This document shows, piece by piece, positions 18,681 through 29,073 of a stretch of DNA of 64,000 nucleotides. Within the stretch, counting starts at the first letter, position 1. The number at the start of each line of letters is the position of its first letter. The translations under genes were made by a program, and so were the position numbers. Origin of the DNA: Scalindua sp964437425 (GTDB lineage: Bacteria; Planctomycetota; Brocadiia; Brocadiales; Scalinduaceae); contig CAYTGO010000005.1 in the NCBI GenBank assembly GCA_964437425.1, positions 15,481 to 79,480 of the forward strand. The letters are read 5' to 3'. Under the pieces are notes generated by a model. It ran no database searches. It had not been told where the DNA came from and saw only the letters and a program-made list of their open reading frames with translations.

Positions 18681-21600
18681 CGTGCTCTCTCCATTAAGAT
18701 ATTGTCTATCACCTCAAGAAACCTGTTTACATTTATCGGCTTCGTAATATATTCTCTAAATCCGGATGCTTTTCCCCTCTCAATGTCTTTAGGCATAGCA
18801 TTAGCACTCAGTGCTATTACGGGGATTTCTTTTGTCTGGTTATTACTTTTTAAGAGTTTTAACGCCTCGTAACCGTCCATACCAGGCAGGTTGATGTCCA
18901 TCAATATAATGTCCGGTTGATGGGATCTCGCAAGCTCTATACCAAGCTGTGCCTGAGGTGCGGTAAGCAGATTAATGCCAGGACGACGTTGTAGAATACT
19001 CTCCGCAAGTTTTAAATTTGCGGGATTGTCCTCTACATAAAGCATGGTGTATCTCTTTATTATTGAAGCGTTGTTTTTTTCTGCCACCCCCCTTTCCGTT
19101 CCACAGGTTATCATCACGGGATTTTCTGCTTTCTTAAAGTCAACATAAAACTTCGCCCCCTTCCCAACCTCACTTTCCACTCCGATACTGCCACCCATTA
19201 TCTCTACTAATCTCTTTGTAATTGTCAGCCCAATACCTGTGCCTTCTATAGCTAACGACTCGGCTCCAAGACGGTTAAACGGCTCAAACAGGGAGCCATG
19301 TTTTTCCTTTGCTATACCAGGACCTGTATCTTCAATGTTTATCCGCAATATTTTATCAGTTGGAGACTCAATCCATATAGACACCGATCCACCATCATTA
19401 TTATATTTTATTGCATTTGATAATAAGTTTATCAGAACCTGATTCAATCGTGTATTGTCAGCCCTGATGAATTGTCCATCGCGTTTTGTCTGACAGTTTA
19501 TTGTTATTTTATTCTCTTCTGCTAGCGGTTCAACAGTTGCAATGATTTCATTAATAGCAGTGTTAATCTCAATGTCTTCCAGAGAAATTTGTATCTTGCC
19601 TGACTCAATTCCGGAAAGGTCCAGAACTTCGTTGATGAGTTCAAGCAGATGGTTGCCGGATTTTAATATATGCGTTACATATTCTTTTTGTGACACAGAA
19701 AGAGGTTTAATTGTATCCAAATCTAATAATTGCGCAAAACCAAGCATGGAGTTCATTGGCGTCCGCAGCTCATGGCTCATACTTGAAAGGAAAACAGATT
19801 TAGCTATGTTTGCGCGATGAGATTCCTCCATTGCAGCTTTTAGCCTGGATTCCACTTGCTTACGTTCAGTGATGTCTTCCTTGACGGCAATAAAATTGGT
19901 AATATCACCTTCTTCATTTCTGATAGGAGAAATGGACGCAAGCTCCCAATATAGTTCTCCATTCTTTTTTTTGTTATGAAATTCGCCCCTCCATTCATTG
20001 CCAGAAGAGATTGTACGCCATAATTCTCTGTACACTTCTGGTTTTGTTTTACCAGATTTTAATACACTCGGGTTCTTTCCTATGGCTTCTTCAGGAGTAT
20101 AACCGGTTGTTTGCATAAATCTTGGATTGACATACTCAATCTTTCCATTAACATCCGTAATAACAACAGTACTGGAACTTTGCTCTACGGCATGAGACAA
20201 TTTGACAACCTCAGCGTTACGTTCCATTACACGATATTCCAAAGATTCATTGAGTTCTTTCAGTTCTCTTTCAACTTGTTTGCGCTCGGTGATGTCAGTA
20301 ATGATCCCAATCCATTCACGTAGTGAGCGATCCTGGTTCATAATAGGAACAGCTCTCACTTCAAAATCACGCCACTCTTTTAGATTAGCGTTCCAAATAC
20401 GCCCCCAGGTTGCATAAAACGATATTTCCCGGATTGCCTTTTTCCATGTTTTTAATATGTGTTCAATATCGTCAGGATGAATTTTTTTCGTCCACCCAAA
20501 ACCTTTATGCTCGCTCCACGGCTGTCCCGTATATTTTTCCCACGAAGGCTGAGGAACCACAAATTCACCTGATCCATCCGTAGTCCAGATTATGGAGGTT
20601 GTAGCCTCTATTAAGGACCGATATCTTTCTGTACTATTCTGCAATGCTACTTCCACTCGCTTACGCTCAGTCACATCAAGAATGATAGCTACAAATACTG
20701 GAATAGATTGAAAAGTAGAAAGTTGAAGATGTACATCTACATCGTATAAAGAACCGTCTTTTCTCCGATGGACAGCAGTAAACTGAATTTTTTCCTTTTT
20801 GTCTGCACGAAGAGGCTCAAGCATTTTTTCAAAAGATTCTGACGTAAACCCCTGTTTAAAGTCCAGTGGAGTCATACAATCAAGCTCCTCCATAGAATAT
20901 CCCAAGTTCAACCTTGCACCTTTGTTGACCCGAATAAATCTAAGAGTTTTGGCATCGAATATGTAAATTTCATTCAATGAATCTTCAAGTATATGAGCAA
21001 GACTTGTAATCTTTTCCTCAAACTGCCTGCGTTCGGTAATATCATCAAGCATTAAGAGCAAGTGTTGCTTGCCATGCAATTTAAATGGTACAAAAAGACA
21101 ATCATAGAAGGCATGCTTGCCAATAGAAGTTACAACATCAAATCCATGGCGCTCTTTCTCTTGCAGACGCATACATTTATTTGCAGTATCCAGAATGCCG
21201 CTTCTCTTCCAGGACTCTATATTTTTATAGTTTTGTGTAAGCACTTGTTCTTGTGTCGCACCGACCATTTCTGCGACAGATTTATTCGCTGCGATACATT
21301 GACCGGTATGGTTATAGATCGACAAACCAATGGGGGATTCACTAATGATTCTTTCGTTGAGTTCAGATACTTCGTGCAGTGCAACTTCTGCACGTGATCT
21401 GGATTTGATCATCTGGTTGAAGACATCTACCAATTTATTGATCTCCAAACTGCCCCGTGGAATTTCAACCTTGTCTTTAAGCTTGTTGTTGCCATAGTCT
21501 TGCATCAAACGTCCAAATTGCTCCAGAGGTCTGGTTAATCTGCGGCTGAGGAAAAAAGCAAGCAAAAATCCAAACAAACCAAGCGCAATTATGATCATTA

Positions 21601-22120
21601 CAAGTTTTTGATTAACCGCTCGGACAAGTGCTTCACTTGTTTTTTGATTGATGCCAAGGTGTAATTTCGCTGACATGCCTTCGATTATGTGGTAGGATAT
21701 GTCCTCAACATCCTCACCATCGAGCTGAAGTTTCTCGGAATGAATATGTATCTGACTGGAGTGAATGTCAGAAAGATCATGTTCCTGGTGGGTACGAATC
21801 AGTTCAATAAGTTTTGCCGGAAAGCCATCCTTGAAGGTATGGGCAAAGATATGTTGATCAAAGTCCTCGACATAGGCATAGTCGAACTCATTCTTTTTAA
21901 GAACAAAAGTTTCGAGAATCTTACGAATATGAGCAGCATTACCATTGATGACGTCATGGGCGATACCCTCCGATAGTGACAGAGCAAGTGCTTCACGCCA
22001 TTCCTCATCCTGGCCCTTGAATCCTTGCTTGATAATCGGACCTGACAGGATAATTGAAAGGATCCCCATCAACAATGTAATGGCAAAGACAAGCATTATG
22101 ATACGTGTGGCCAGTCTCAT
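18677..22120 (-). CDS. Membrane hybrid histidine kinase with four PAS domains
   Basis: 1147 residues. A membrane helix (7-30), periplasmic sensor (30-172) and second helix (173-193) lead to a HAMP domain. Four PAS/PAC units, each ended by the DITERK signature, cover about 250-750. The kinase core has the SMSHELRTPMNS His box and a full ATPase domain (DTGPGI, GTGIGLTI), and a C-terminal receiver has phospho-Asp in IILMDINLPGMDG. The kinase-receiver part is closely similar to that at 30863. The start overlaps the stop of a small lipoprotein gene by 4 bp, so the lipoprotein is a likely sensor partner. The signal is unknown. Confidence 0.93.
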   Translation of the reverse strand: MRLATRIIMLVFAITLLMGILSIILSGPIIKQGFKGQDEEWREALALSLSEGIAHDVINGNAAHIRKILETFVLKKNEFDYAYVEDFDQHIFAHTFKDGFPAKLIELIRTHQEHDLSDIHSSQIHIHSEKLQLDGEDVEDISYHIIEGMSAKLHLGINQKTSEALVRAVNQKLVMIIIALGLFGFLLAFFLSRRLTRPLEQFGRLMQDYGNNKLKDKVEIPRGSLEINKLVDVFNQMIKSRSRAEVALHEVSELNERIISESPIGLSIYNHTGQCIAANKSVAEMVGATQEQVLTQNYKNIESWKRSGILDTANKCMRLQEKERHGFDVVTSIGKHAFYDCLFVPFKLHGKQHLLLMLDDITERRQFEEKITSLAHILEDSLNEIYIFDAKTLRFIRVNKGARLNLGYSMEELDCMTPLDFKQGFTSESFEKMLEPLRADKKEKIQFTAVHRRKDGSLYDVDVHLQLSTFQSIPVFVAIILDVTERKRVEVALQNSTERYRSLIEATTSIIWTTDGSGEFVVPQPSWEKYTGQPWSEHKGFGWTKKIHPDDIEHILKTWKKAIREISFYATWGRIWNANLKEWRDFEVRAVPIMNQDRSLREWIGIITDITERKQVERELKELNESLEYRVMERNAEVVKLSHAVEQSSSTVVITDVNGKIEYVNPRFMQTTGYTPEEAIGKNPSVLKSGKTKPEVYRELWRTISSGNEWRGEFHNKKKNGELYWELASISPIRNEEGDITNFIAVKEDITERKQVESRLKAAMEESHRANIAKSVFLSSMSHELRTPMNSMLGFAQLLDLDTIKPLSVSQKEYVTHILKSGNHLLELINEVLDLSGIESGKIQISLEDIEINTAINEIIATVEPLAEENKITINCQTKRDGQFIRADNTRLNQVLINLLSNAIKYNNDGGSVSIWIESPTDKILRINIEDTGPGIAKEKHGSLFEPFNRLGAESLAIEGTGIGLTITKRLVEIMGGSIGVESEVGKGAKFYVDFKKAENPVMITCGTERGVAEKNNASIIKRYTMLYVEDNPANLKLAESILQRRPGINLLTAPQAQLGIELARSHQPDIILMDINLPGMDGYEALKLLKSNNQTKEIPVIALSANAMPKDIERGKASGFREYITKPINVNRFLEVIDNILMERAR

Positions 22121-22548
22121 TGTTGTTCACCCTGCATGTAGAGGTCTGGTTCTTCCTTGATTAGCCCAAACCTTAATAGCCACTCTCGCAATGATGCATA
22201 ATCATTATTTTGTGCAACCACAAAACCATGGGGCATTTCGGTCTTGTGCCAGTTATGGAGCCTGGCCGCATCTTGTCCATCTGGCTGAAAATCAAGCATG
22301 GCCTGCCGGGCATCTTCCTGTGGACTGGAATGCAGATCAAATCCAAACAGGAATTGATTGGCATTGGCATTTTGTATCACAAGCAATTCGCTATCAGACA
22401 AACGCTTGTCTCGCTTACCCTGTAACGCGTTATCGTGAACATCACATCCCACAAGCAGAGCGACGCTCACAAGCCACACCAGGTGAACTTTGCAGGCTCG
22501 TTCCATTAGTGATTTCCTCTTAATGCGACGATCCCAGAATATTTTCAT
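22117..22548 (-). CDS. Small predicted lipoprotein, kinase-coupled
   Basis: 143 residues, family not recognised. A basic N-terminus and hydrophobic stretch end in lipobox LLVGC (Cys about 35), so it is probably a lipid-anchored periplasmic protein. The mature part of about 109 residues is polar and ends EEPDLYMQGEQQ. The ribosome site AAGGGA supports the ATG. The stop overlaps the start of the hybrid kinase by 4 bp, which argues for stoichiometric co-expression. I infer a ligand-binding or accessory role for the kinase periplasmic domain. Confidence 0.72.
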   Translation of the reverse strand: MKIFWDRRIKRKSLMERACKVHLVWLVSVALLVGCDVHDNALQGKRDKRLSDSELLVIQNANANQFLFGFDLHSSPQEDARQAMLDFQPDGQDAARLHNWHKTEMPHGFVVAQNNDYASLREWLLRFGLIKEEPDLYMQGEQQ

Positions 22549-22676
22549 TTTTGTAAGTCCCTTAAGTTAAAGCCCCTAAAATGTCTAGAGTGATTAAAGT
22601 TTGAAAACCGGAAATTAATTTCTTTAACTTTAGGCACTTCAACATTAGCTCACTTTAGTCACTTCTTTATTCCATA

Positions 22677-23153
22677 TTAAATAAAGGGTGTTGTTACTAT
22701 CTTTGCATTTAAATAATAAGATCCAAAAAGAGACGCAATCAGTATCTTTTTTTCGAATCCTTGACCGTGACTGTTCCGCAGTATATTAAGAGTGTCCTTC
22801 GCCTCATTTTCCTGTGAATTGAGTTGGTCATTAAAGAAAACTGCATAAGCAGATACTTTCGACAAAACCTCATCTTTCGGAATCCCTTCTGCCAGTTTTT
22901 GTGCCGCATTCATAATTTTCCCGGATGCTGTATCGCATAGTGAAGCAAGCCTTTTCAGATTGTCCATTCTGGCAAGGAAAGCATCCTTGTGAAAGGCCCC
23001 AACGGTTTCATTCTGCCAGCATGATTTTATAATTCCTTCTATACTTATTCGTATTTCCTTACTTTGCCCTGCAATAGTTTCTGCGGTTTTGGTAAGTACC
23101 TCTATATGTGATTTGTTTGTACTGTTTCCTTCAGCGTTATCCGCGTATTCCAT
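22677..23153 (-). CDS. Hypothetical helical protein
   Basis: Not recognised; about 158 residues from ATG 23153. Several in-frame starts to 23186 exist, and the reading frame overlaps the end of the upstream receiver gene in each case. It is predicted mostly alpha-helical, with a central CWQNETVGAFHKDAF segment vaguely like a WXG100 turn, but length and context do not support that family. Position directly after a receiver gene suggests a dedicated partner. Confidence that it is coding rests on length and operon position only. Confidence 0.55.
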   Translation of the reverse strand: MEYADNAEGNSTNKSHIEVLTKTAETIAGQSKEIRISIEGIIKSCWQNETVGAFHKDAFLARMDNLKRLASLCDTASGKIMNAAQKLAEGIPKDEVLSKVSAYAVFFNDQLNSQENEAKDTLNILRNSHGQGFEKKILIASLFGSYYLNAKIVTTPFI

Positions 23154-23694
23154 GTTCAGCATTTCTCCTTCGTACATTTCCCTCAATTAGTAACGTTGCG
23201 TACGCGGTTGCGTTATCAGGTTCATCATAGAAATTCTCTACGAATACAGTCGTATCTGCGCACGATACGTAATCACTCAATAATTTTATTTTCTCTATAA
23301 ACACTTGAAAAGAAGTAGACTTAGTCACAAATTCAGCCGCTCCATTTCTATACGCTTCTTCAATGGTTTTTTCATCAGAACTTGTAGAAATAATAACTAT
23401 AGGAATTGACCGATACATTGGATCTCTCTTTAAAAAGCTGAGGATATCCATCCCATGTACTTTGGGCAGGTTGAGGTCTAATATAACAAGACCTAATTGA
23501 CAATACCTTTCTTTCTCGTCCTCTCCTGCCGGAATAGTCTGACCGAATGTCCCGTTACTCCAAAAGTAATCCATGGCTTCACGCCCATCTCTTTTTAAAA
23601 TGACCTTATTTTTACTCCCCTTCTCGATCAAATCTATGATCAACTCTGCATGATCCGGATCGTTCTCTACGAGCAAAATCTTTGATGCTTTCAA
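23137..23694 (-). CDS. Response regulator (Rcp1-like) with C-terminal extension
   Basis: Receiver of about 185 residues. ILLVENDPDHAELI, phospho-Asp in LVILDLNLPKVHG, STSS and a VTKS lysine are present. A 45-residue tail beyond the receiver (DTTVFVENFYDEPDN...) is unusual. No ATG fits: TTG at 23694 gives MKASKILLVEND, which aligns with the starts of the sister receivers and follows GAAAGG. The 3' end overlaps the start of the hypothetical gene at 22677. Confidence 0.85.
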   Translation of the reverse strand: MKASKILLVENDPDHAELIIDLIEKGSKNKVILKRDGREAMDYFWSNGTFGQTIPAGEDEKERYCQLGLVILDLNLPKVHGMDILSFLKRDPMYRSIPIVIISTSSDEKTIEEAYRNGAAEFVTKSTSFQVFIEKIKLLSDYVSCADTTVFVENFYDEPDNATAYATLLIEGNVRRRNAEHGIRG

Positions 23695-23831
23695 ATTGCA
23701 TACGCCTTTCTTCAACAATCAATAACGATTATAAAATAGTAATTGCTATATACTTCATTATTTACTCCAATCCCTGAGAGAAACACCAGTCATGCTTTTT
23801 AGCGATCAGAATTACTCTCGATAGGTGCTTA

Positions 23832-23857
23832 CCAGCCCGAACGAAAAATCGGGCTGG
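23832..23857 (-). terminator. GC-rich hairpin after chemoreceptor gene
   Basis: Perfect 9-bp stem (23832-23840/23849-23857) with an 8-nt loop, about 40 bp past the stop of the chemoreceptor gene at 23899 on the minus strand. There is no U tract, so it is only a possible terminator or mRNA 3' end. Confidence 0.4.
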
Positions 23858-23898
23858 CTGTAACGCTCCCATAATATTGACCTGTATATTCAAACACA

Positions 23899-25998
23899 TT
23901 AGAAATCATCTAAACTTGTATTAAATTCTGCAATCTGATCTTCACCCATTGGGATAATTGATTCAGACGTTATCTTTTGTGTTTTTCCATGGCCACCATT
24001 ATTGCCGCTTTTTGTGTTCGGGTAAGAAGCAAAACTAACTCTTTTAGCAACTTCTTCATGTCCTGTAAGGTTGTCTTGTCCGTTCTGCAAATTGCTTTTA
24101 GGTTTACCATTGACTTGTAATTCCAGGTCAGTGATCAATTCTAAAAGAGTCTGTGCCTGTGCGGACATCTCTTCGCTTGTAGACGCCACCTCCTCTGCGT
24201 TAGCAGCGTTCTGCTGTGTAACCTGATCCATCTGCTGTACCGACTCATTTACAGAAATTACTCCATCAGATTGTTCATTAGATGCAGTAGATATTTCGTT
24301 CGTCAATGTTGTTACTTTTTCAACACTGCTGACAATTTCCTGTAATGCAGTATTCGTATTGCCTGTAGATTTCTTTACATCATCAACAATACTCAGCATT
24401 GTATCTCTGCTCTTATTTGTAAGCTCTGTTCCTTTGCCGGCTTTATCTACGCAGTTTTTAATAAGTACGGCAGTATCCTTCGCGGCGCTAGCGCTTCTCT
24501 GGGCAAGATTGCGCACTTCTTCTGCAACCACTGCAAAGCCCTTTCCATGATCACCCGCGCGCGCGGCTTCTACAGCTGCGTTGAGTGCCAATAGATTAGT
24601 TTGAAATGCTATACTGTCTATTACCTTAGTGATTTCCGCAATCTCATTACTACTTGCATTTATTTCATCCATTGAACTACTCATTGAATCTACAATATCC
24701 ATGCTAGTGGTATTCATCCTAGCTATTGAATCACTCATTTCACTAACTGCGACATTACCTTTCTTTGCAGAATCGTTGCATTTTTGTACCAGCTTGGCTG
24801 CCTCCTGAGCATTGTCTGAGTTTAGCTTTGTCATGGTTGACATCTCTTCCATAGTTGACGATGTCTCTTCGAGTGAAGACGCCTGCTCTGAAGACCCCTC
24901 TGCAAGGCTTTGACTTGATGCTGATACCTGTGTAGAAGCAGAACTCAATACAGAAGAAACATTCGTAAGATCTCCAACAATGTTCCTAAGAAGAGTAGTA
25001 ATCTTAGAAGTAAAGTAGAAAATGAAGAAGAATACGGTCACCAATGCACCTCCGCCAATGGATGAGTATAATATCACACTATTTTTTGCCCTTGATGCTA
25101 TCGATGTGGCGAGACGCTGAAGTGCATTTGCCTGAAAATCTTCAATGTCCTTCAGAATATCAATTCGTCGTGTTGCTGCCATAAAAGTTTCCTTGCCGGT
25201 AATTCCAAAATCTCCTTCGTTAGCTTTTTCCAATATCAGGCTCCTCATCTCTGCGACCCTCTCAATGACCTCACCTGCATGTTTTGATTTATAGAAGGAC
25301 AGTACCTCTTTAGATGCAAGATATTCAAAGTTGTTTATCAGTTTTTCCTGACCCTTCCAGAATGTCATCCATTTACTCAACTCTTTCGAATCTACTGCTT
25401 TGTTTGATGCCATAATGCCACTCATGACGGCCCTTTCAATTCCTGCCAACTCTTTTGCTGATAAGAAATTTACATATGCAGAGGTGTGGGCAGTAATCTG
25501 TGGATGATTTGCCAGTAAGACAACGTTTTCAAAGGACTGGATAAAGTCACTATTGATGGCAGTATAATACCGTGTTGCTTCCCCCTTTGACACAGATAGT
25601 GAAGCAACCTTATTCCTTCTTGAAGATAGCTCTCCCAGATGATTCAGGGCTGAGTTAATCTTTGAACTGAATCCTGGGCCATGTCGCTTTGCATCAAAGG
25701 ATGCCATAAAGTCTTGAAGTGTAGCCAAAGTGTTATCTGTTTCACGTTTGATATTCTCAAGTTCAGCCTTCATTTCCTTCCCTTTACTAACAATATGTAC
25801 TGCGGATGCTCCACGTTCCTTTTGTAAATTATGCACAAGCCTGCTGGCATTAACTATGTATTGACTCAGCTCACTAACATCATTAGCCGTAGACTTTACA
25901 CTGATTTTTTCTGCAAGAATTACATACAGAAAGAAAGCTACTGCCAGTGAAGGGATTATTCCAAGCAATATAATTCTTTTACCTATTGTCCATTTCAT
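23899..25998 (-). CDS. Chemoreceptor with nitrate/nitrite-sensing NIT domain
   Basis: 699 residues from ATG 25998, which has AAAGGA 9 nt upstream; 11 further codons are possible. A membrane helix (5-25) and a second near 310-330 flank a NIT domain ([15 protein letters not shown] at its start), the family that senses nitrate and nitrite. The cytoplasmic MCP domain is canonical, with tip [18 protein letters not shown] and flanking methylation helices. The tail ESIIPMGE...LDDF is shared with the chemoreceptor at 186. It lies 131 bp downstream of cheW. A nitrate-linked signal fits the nitrate reductase-like gene on the same strand. Confidence 0.92.
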   Translation of the reverse strand: MKWTIGKRIILLGIIPSLAVAFFLYVILAEKISVKSTANDVSELSQYIVNASRLVHNLQKERGASAVHIVSKGKEMKAELENIKRETDNTLATLQDFMASFDAKRHGPGFSSKINSALNHLGELSSRRNKVASLSVSKGEATRYYTAINSDFIQSFENVVLLANHPQITAHTSAYVNFLSAKELAGIERAVMSGIMASNKAVDSKELSKWMTFWKGQEKLINNFEYLASKEVLSFYKSKHAGEVIERVAEMRSLILEKANEGDFGITGKETFMAATRRIDILKDIEDFQANALQRLATSIASRAKNSVILYSSIGGGALVTVFFFIFYFTSKITTLLRNIVGDLTNVSSVLSSASTQVSASSQSLAEGSSEQASSLEETSSTMEEMSTMTKLNSDNAQEAAKLVQKCNDSAKKGNVAVSEMSDSIARMNTTSMDIVDSMSSSMDEINASSNEIAEITKVIDSIAFQTNLLALNAAVEAARAGDHGKGFAVVAEEVRNLAQRSASAAKDTAVLIKNCVDKAGKGTELTNKSRDTMLSIVDDVKKSTGNTNTALQEIVSSVEKVTTLTNEISTASNEQSDGVISVNESVQQMDQVTQQNAANAEEVASTSEEMSAQAQTLLELITDLELQVNGKPKSNLQNGQDNLTGHEEVAKRVSFASYPNTKSGNNGGHGKTQKITSESIIPMGEDQIAEFNTSLDDF

Positions 25999-26129
25999 AA
26001 TTTTGTATCCTTTCAAATAAAGTTTAATCAAGACTTTCTAACTATTTTACAGATCCCATTCAATTCCTACCTCTTTCACTCACTCACACTCTCATCTTTT
26101 CTTCTTTAGTATAATTAAAATCAGTTAAA

Positions 26130-26639
26130 CTACTTGGATGTAGAACTTAATAGTTGATCCACGTCATGTTGTTTAATAATCTCCAGTTCTTCTGATGAGA
26201 GTACCTTTGCAATATCAAGCAACATAACTATTGTTCCATTTGTCTTCCCAAGGCCCATTATAAAGTTTGTATCAATTCTCTGGCCAAACTGTGGTGTATC
26301 CTCTATCTCATCACTTTTGATTTCCATGACCTCTGATACGCTATCGACTATGATCCCGACAGAGGTATTGGCTACTTCCATTACAATTGTACACGTTTCC
26401 TGTGTATACTCCCCTTCCGGCATTGAAAACTTTAGTCTCAGATCTATTATCGGTATGACCTTTCCCCTCAAGTTTATAACACCCTTCATGTAACCAGGCA
26501 TCTGTGGTACGTTTGTGATATCCATAAGACTGATAATTTCTCTGACCTTGAGTATCTCGATTGCATAAACCTCGCTGTTTAAAACAAATGTCAGAAACTT
26601 TTCTTCAGTAACTCTTTTTTTTGTTGTTACTGCTTCCAT
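26130..26639 (-). CDS. cheW: Chemotaxis coupling protein CheW
   Basis: 169-residue SH3-like adaptor linking chemoreceptors to CheA. ILKVREIISLMDITNVPQMP and GVINLRGKVIPIIDLR are the signature blocks. ATG 26639 has a near-perfect AGGAGG site, so the nine-codon upstream extension is unlikely. It is paired with the NIT chemoreceptor downstream. No cheA, cheR or cheB occurs in the window, so the kinase must be encoded elsewhere. Confidence 0.95.
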   Translation of the reverse strand: MEAVTTKKRVTEEKFLTFVLNSEVYAIEILKVREIISLMDITNVPQMPGYMKGVINLRGKVIPIIDLRLKFSMPEGEYTQETCTIVMEVANTSVGIIVDSVSEVMEIKSDEIEDTPQFGQRIDTNFIMGLGKTNGTIVMLLDIAKVLSSEELEIIKQHDVDQLLSSTSK

Positions 26640-27150
26640 TCTCAACCTCCTCTTTACATTAAGCAATTCACTCTGATTAGCGTTCTAATTAGCAGTCCAA
26701 ATTTCAGAACAATTAATTGATTGGCTATATAACAAAATCCATACCACTTTATTGATATCCTAAAAATATTGAAAACATGTTGCCAGAATTATCCTTACCG
26801 GCAAGGTATAGTGGGGTTGGATTAGTCTATTTGAAGCCGTAAATAATTTTGAAAAGTTTTGAGGAAATTATGCCTAACAACGTAGTACATGCCAATTTAA
26901 GTTTCATTGCTACAACAAGTTGTAATACTTGTGAAATTTAGAAGTTAATACTGTGGAAGGAAAAGAAGGATATAATGATCGTGGAGTTAAGGTCAGGACT
27001 TCGTCTTAAATAATAAAAGAGATGGACATGAAAAATATTTTTGTCAGTGTCTCTGTTTATGCGTACTTTTCGATTTAAAATGCAAAAAAGTGTAGGATAC
27101 TACAGAAGTGTGGGAATCAACACAAATGTGGGATTTTAAATTCGTTACTA
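26640..27150. other. 511-bp intergenic region, cheW/NtrC-type gene
   Basis: AT-rich. It holds no ORF I can support and no good promoter hexamers. I searched by eye for a sigma54 element (GG-N10-GC) on the minus strand, because a sigma54 activator lies upstream. The nearest candidate (TGGCA around 26780) lacks the -12 GC, so I do not call it. Confidence 0.4.
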
Positions 27151-28863
27151 CTATATTTTTTCATCGTTTATGTTATGCTTCTTAATCTTCTGGTATATAG
27201 TAGTTCGGTCTATACCAAGAAGCCGCGCGGCCTTTGCTTTGTTCCAACCGGCTTTTTCCAGTGCCTGAAGGATCACCTCTCGCTCGTCAGATTTCATTTC
27301 ATTCACAGGTTGAATATTTATAGTGTCTGCACCTCCAAATTCCGGTGGCAGATTATCTACAGTGATGATGGGTTTATTGCAGAGGACGAAGGCGTATTCC
27401 AGTGTATGCTGAAGCTCTCTAACATTTCCAGGCCACTTATACTCCATAAATATTTTATGGACATCCGAAGATAATGATTTAATACTCTTGTTTAATTGCT
27501 TATTGAACACTTCTATAAAGTGGTCCATTAAAAGCGGAATATCTTCCCGCCTATCCCTCAGCGGCGGCACGTTTAATTCTACCACCTTCAATCTATGATA
27601 CAGATCTTCACGAAATTTCCTACTCCTGACCTTCTTACGCAGATCCTGATTCGTGGCCGCTATAACTCTGACATTTATTTTTACCGGTGTCGATTCACCA
27701 ACACGTTCAAACTCCATATCCTGAATCACCCTCAACAGACGTAACTGCATTGTACCGGATATCGTCCCGACTTCATCTAAGAAAATAGTACCGCCATCGG
27801 CCATTTGAAACCTGCCTACCCTGTCACCAACCGCTCCGGTAAACGCGCCCTTAACGTGTCCGAAAAGTTCACTCTCTAATAGATTGTCAGACAAAGAGGC
27901 ACAATTTACCACAACAAAAGGTCTTTTACTATCTTTCGCATGGCAATGTAGTGCTTCTGCCACCAATCCTTTCCCTGTACCACTTTCACCGGTTAGTAAA
28001 ACGGTAGTATTTGTGTTGGCCAGAACATCAATAAAAGAGTAAATCTGTTGCATCTTTTGACTTTTTCCTATTATTTTATGGAACTGTTGACGTTGCTGTA
28101 AATCATTTTCAAGTTCAACCATCCGGGTTTCATCCCTCGCAACAAGAACACAACCGTTAAATTCATTCCTGGAATCAAGAAGTGGGTAAGTGGAGACACT
28201 GATAACCTGAGTCGGTTTGTTTCTTTTATTACATTCAAAACGAGTTTTTTCTGCGGGCAACTTTGTATTGATAGTCTCCTGAAGCGCGTTAAGGCACTCG
28301 CCACTACATCCATTTAGAAAAGACTCATACATTTTCCCTTTAGCATCATCACTGCATGGAAGTCCACACATCTCTTCAGCCGCCACATTGAGTTCCAGGA
28401 CTTTCAATTCCTTATCTACGGTAACAATCCCTTCCTCAACGCTTCTGAAGATAGCCTCCATATTTGACCTATATTTAATATTTTCTTCAACAAGCGATCT
28501 GTGTTGTAATGCCTTTTGGACAGTTCGCATCATTATCTCTTTTTCTACCGGTTTTGACAGGTAATCATAAGCATCCAGGCGAACTGCCTCAGACGCGGTT
28601 TCAACATTAGGATATCCTGTAATTAAGATAACTGGACATGCAGGGTTTTTTTTCTTAACTTCCCGTAAAATATCAATTCCTGTACCGCTACCCAAATTAA
28701 TATCTGTTATTATCAGGTCAAAATCCTCATGAAGCATTTTAAACCCAGCCTCTTTGATGTCTTTGGCTGTAGAGACATCATAACCCTTATGTGAAAGGAG
28801 TTTTCCCCACATTAGCGTAATTGTTGATTCATCATCGATTAGAAAAATTCTCTCTTTATCCAT
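27151..28863 (-). CDS. Sigma54-dependent response regulator (REC-PAS-AAA-HTH)
   Basis: 570 residues, NtrC class. The receiver (1-120) has LIDD, phospho-Asp in LIITDINLGSGTG and the KPV lysine. A PAS domain (130-240) contains a cluster of cysteines (MCGLPC and NGCSGEC). The AAA+ domain has Walker A GESGTGKG, the sigma54-contacting GAFTGA loop and a FLDEV Walker B. A Fis-type HTH is at the C-terminus (LLGIDRTTIYQKIKKH). The GAFTGA motif means it should activate sigma54 promoters. It lies directly downstream of the receiver-kinase at 29074, the likely partner. The cysteines suggest redox or metal input. Confidence 0.94.
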   Translation of the reverse strand: MDKERIFLIDDESTITLMWGKLLSHKGYDVSTAKDIKEAGFKMLHEDFDLIITDINLGSGTGIDILREVKKKNPACPVILITGYPNVETASEAVRLDAYDYLSKPVEKEIMMRTVQKALQHRSLVEENIKYRSNMEAIFRSVEEGIVTVDKELKVLELNVAAEEMCGLPCSDDAKGKMYESFLNGCSGECLNALQETINTKLPAEKTRFECNKRNKPTQVISVSTYPLLDSRNEFNGCVLVARDETRMVELENDLQQRQQFHKIIGKSQKMQQIYSFIDVLANTNTTVLLTGESGTGKGLVAEALHCHAKDSKRPFVVVNCASLSDNLLESELFGHVKGAFTGAVGDRVGRFQMADGGTIFLDEVGTISGTMQLRLLRVIQDMEFERVGESTPVKINVRVIAATNQDLRKKVRSRKFREDLYHRLKVVELNVPPLRDRREDIPLLMDHFIEVFNKQLNKSIKSLSSDVHKIFMEYKWPGNVRELQHTLEYAFVLCNKPIITVDNLPPEFGGADTINIQPVNEMKSDEREVILQALEKAGWNKAKAARLLGIDRTTIYQKIKKHNINDEKI

Positions 28864-29073
28864 TGGAATTTCTTTTTTTATTTAAAAGAGTAGCTCGTTA
28901 ATTTGCAACTCCAGATATAGCACATCTTAGTAGTTGTCTTCTTATGCGAGTCCACAATTATGTTTTTGGTAATGTTATAGCAGGTGTAACACTTCTATGA
29001 GCAAATTCTTTTGTTCTTTTCTTTAATTCTTTAGCATCCATTCTTTTTTCTGCACAGGTCGATATTGTGACAA

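Noticed and set aside
22677..23153. WXG100/ESX substrate
   Set aside because: The W-x-G turn is not intact, the protein is too long and no secretion genes are nearby.
26760..26800. Sigma54 promoter upstream of cheW
   Set aside because: A TGGCA core is present but the -12 GC element at the fixed 10-bp distance is missing.
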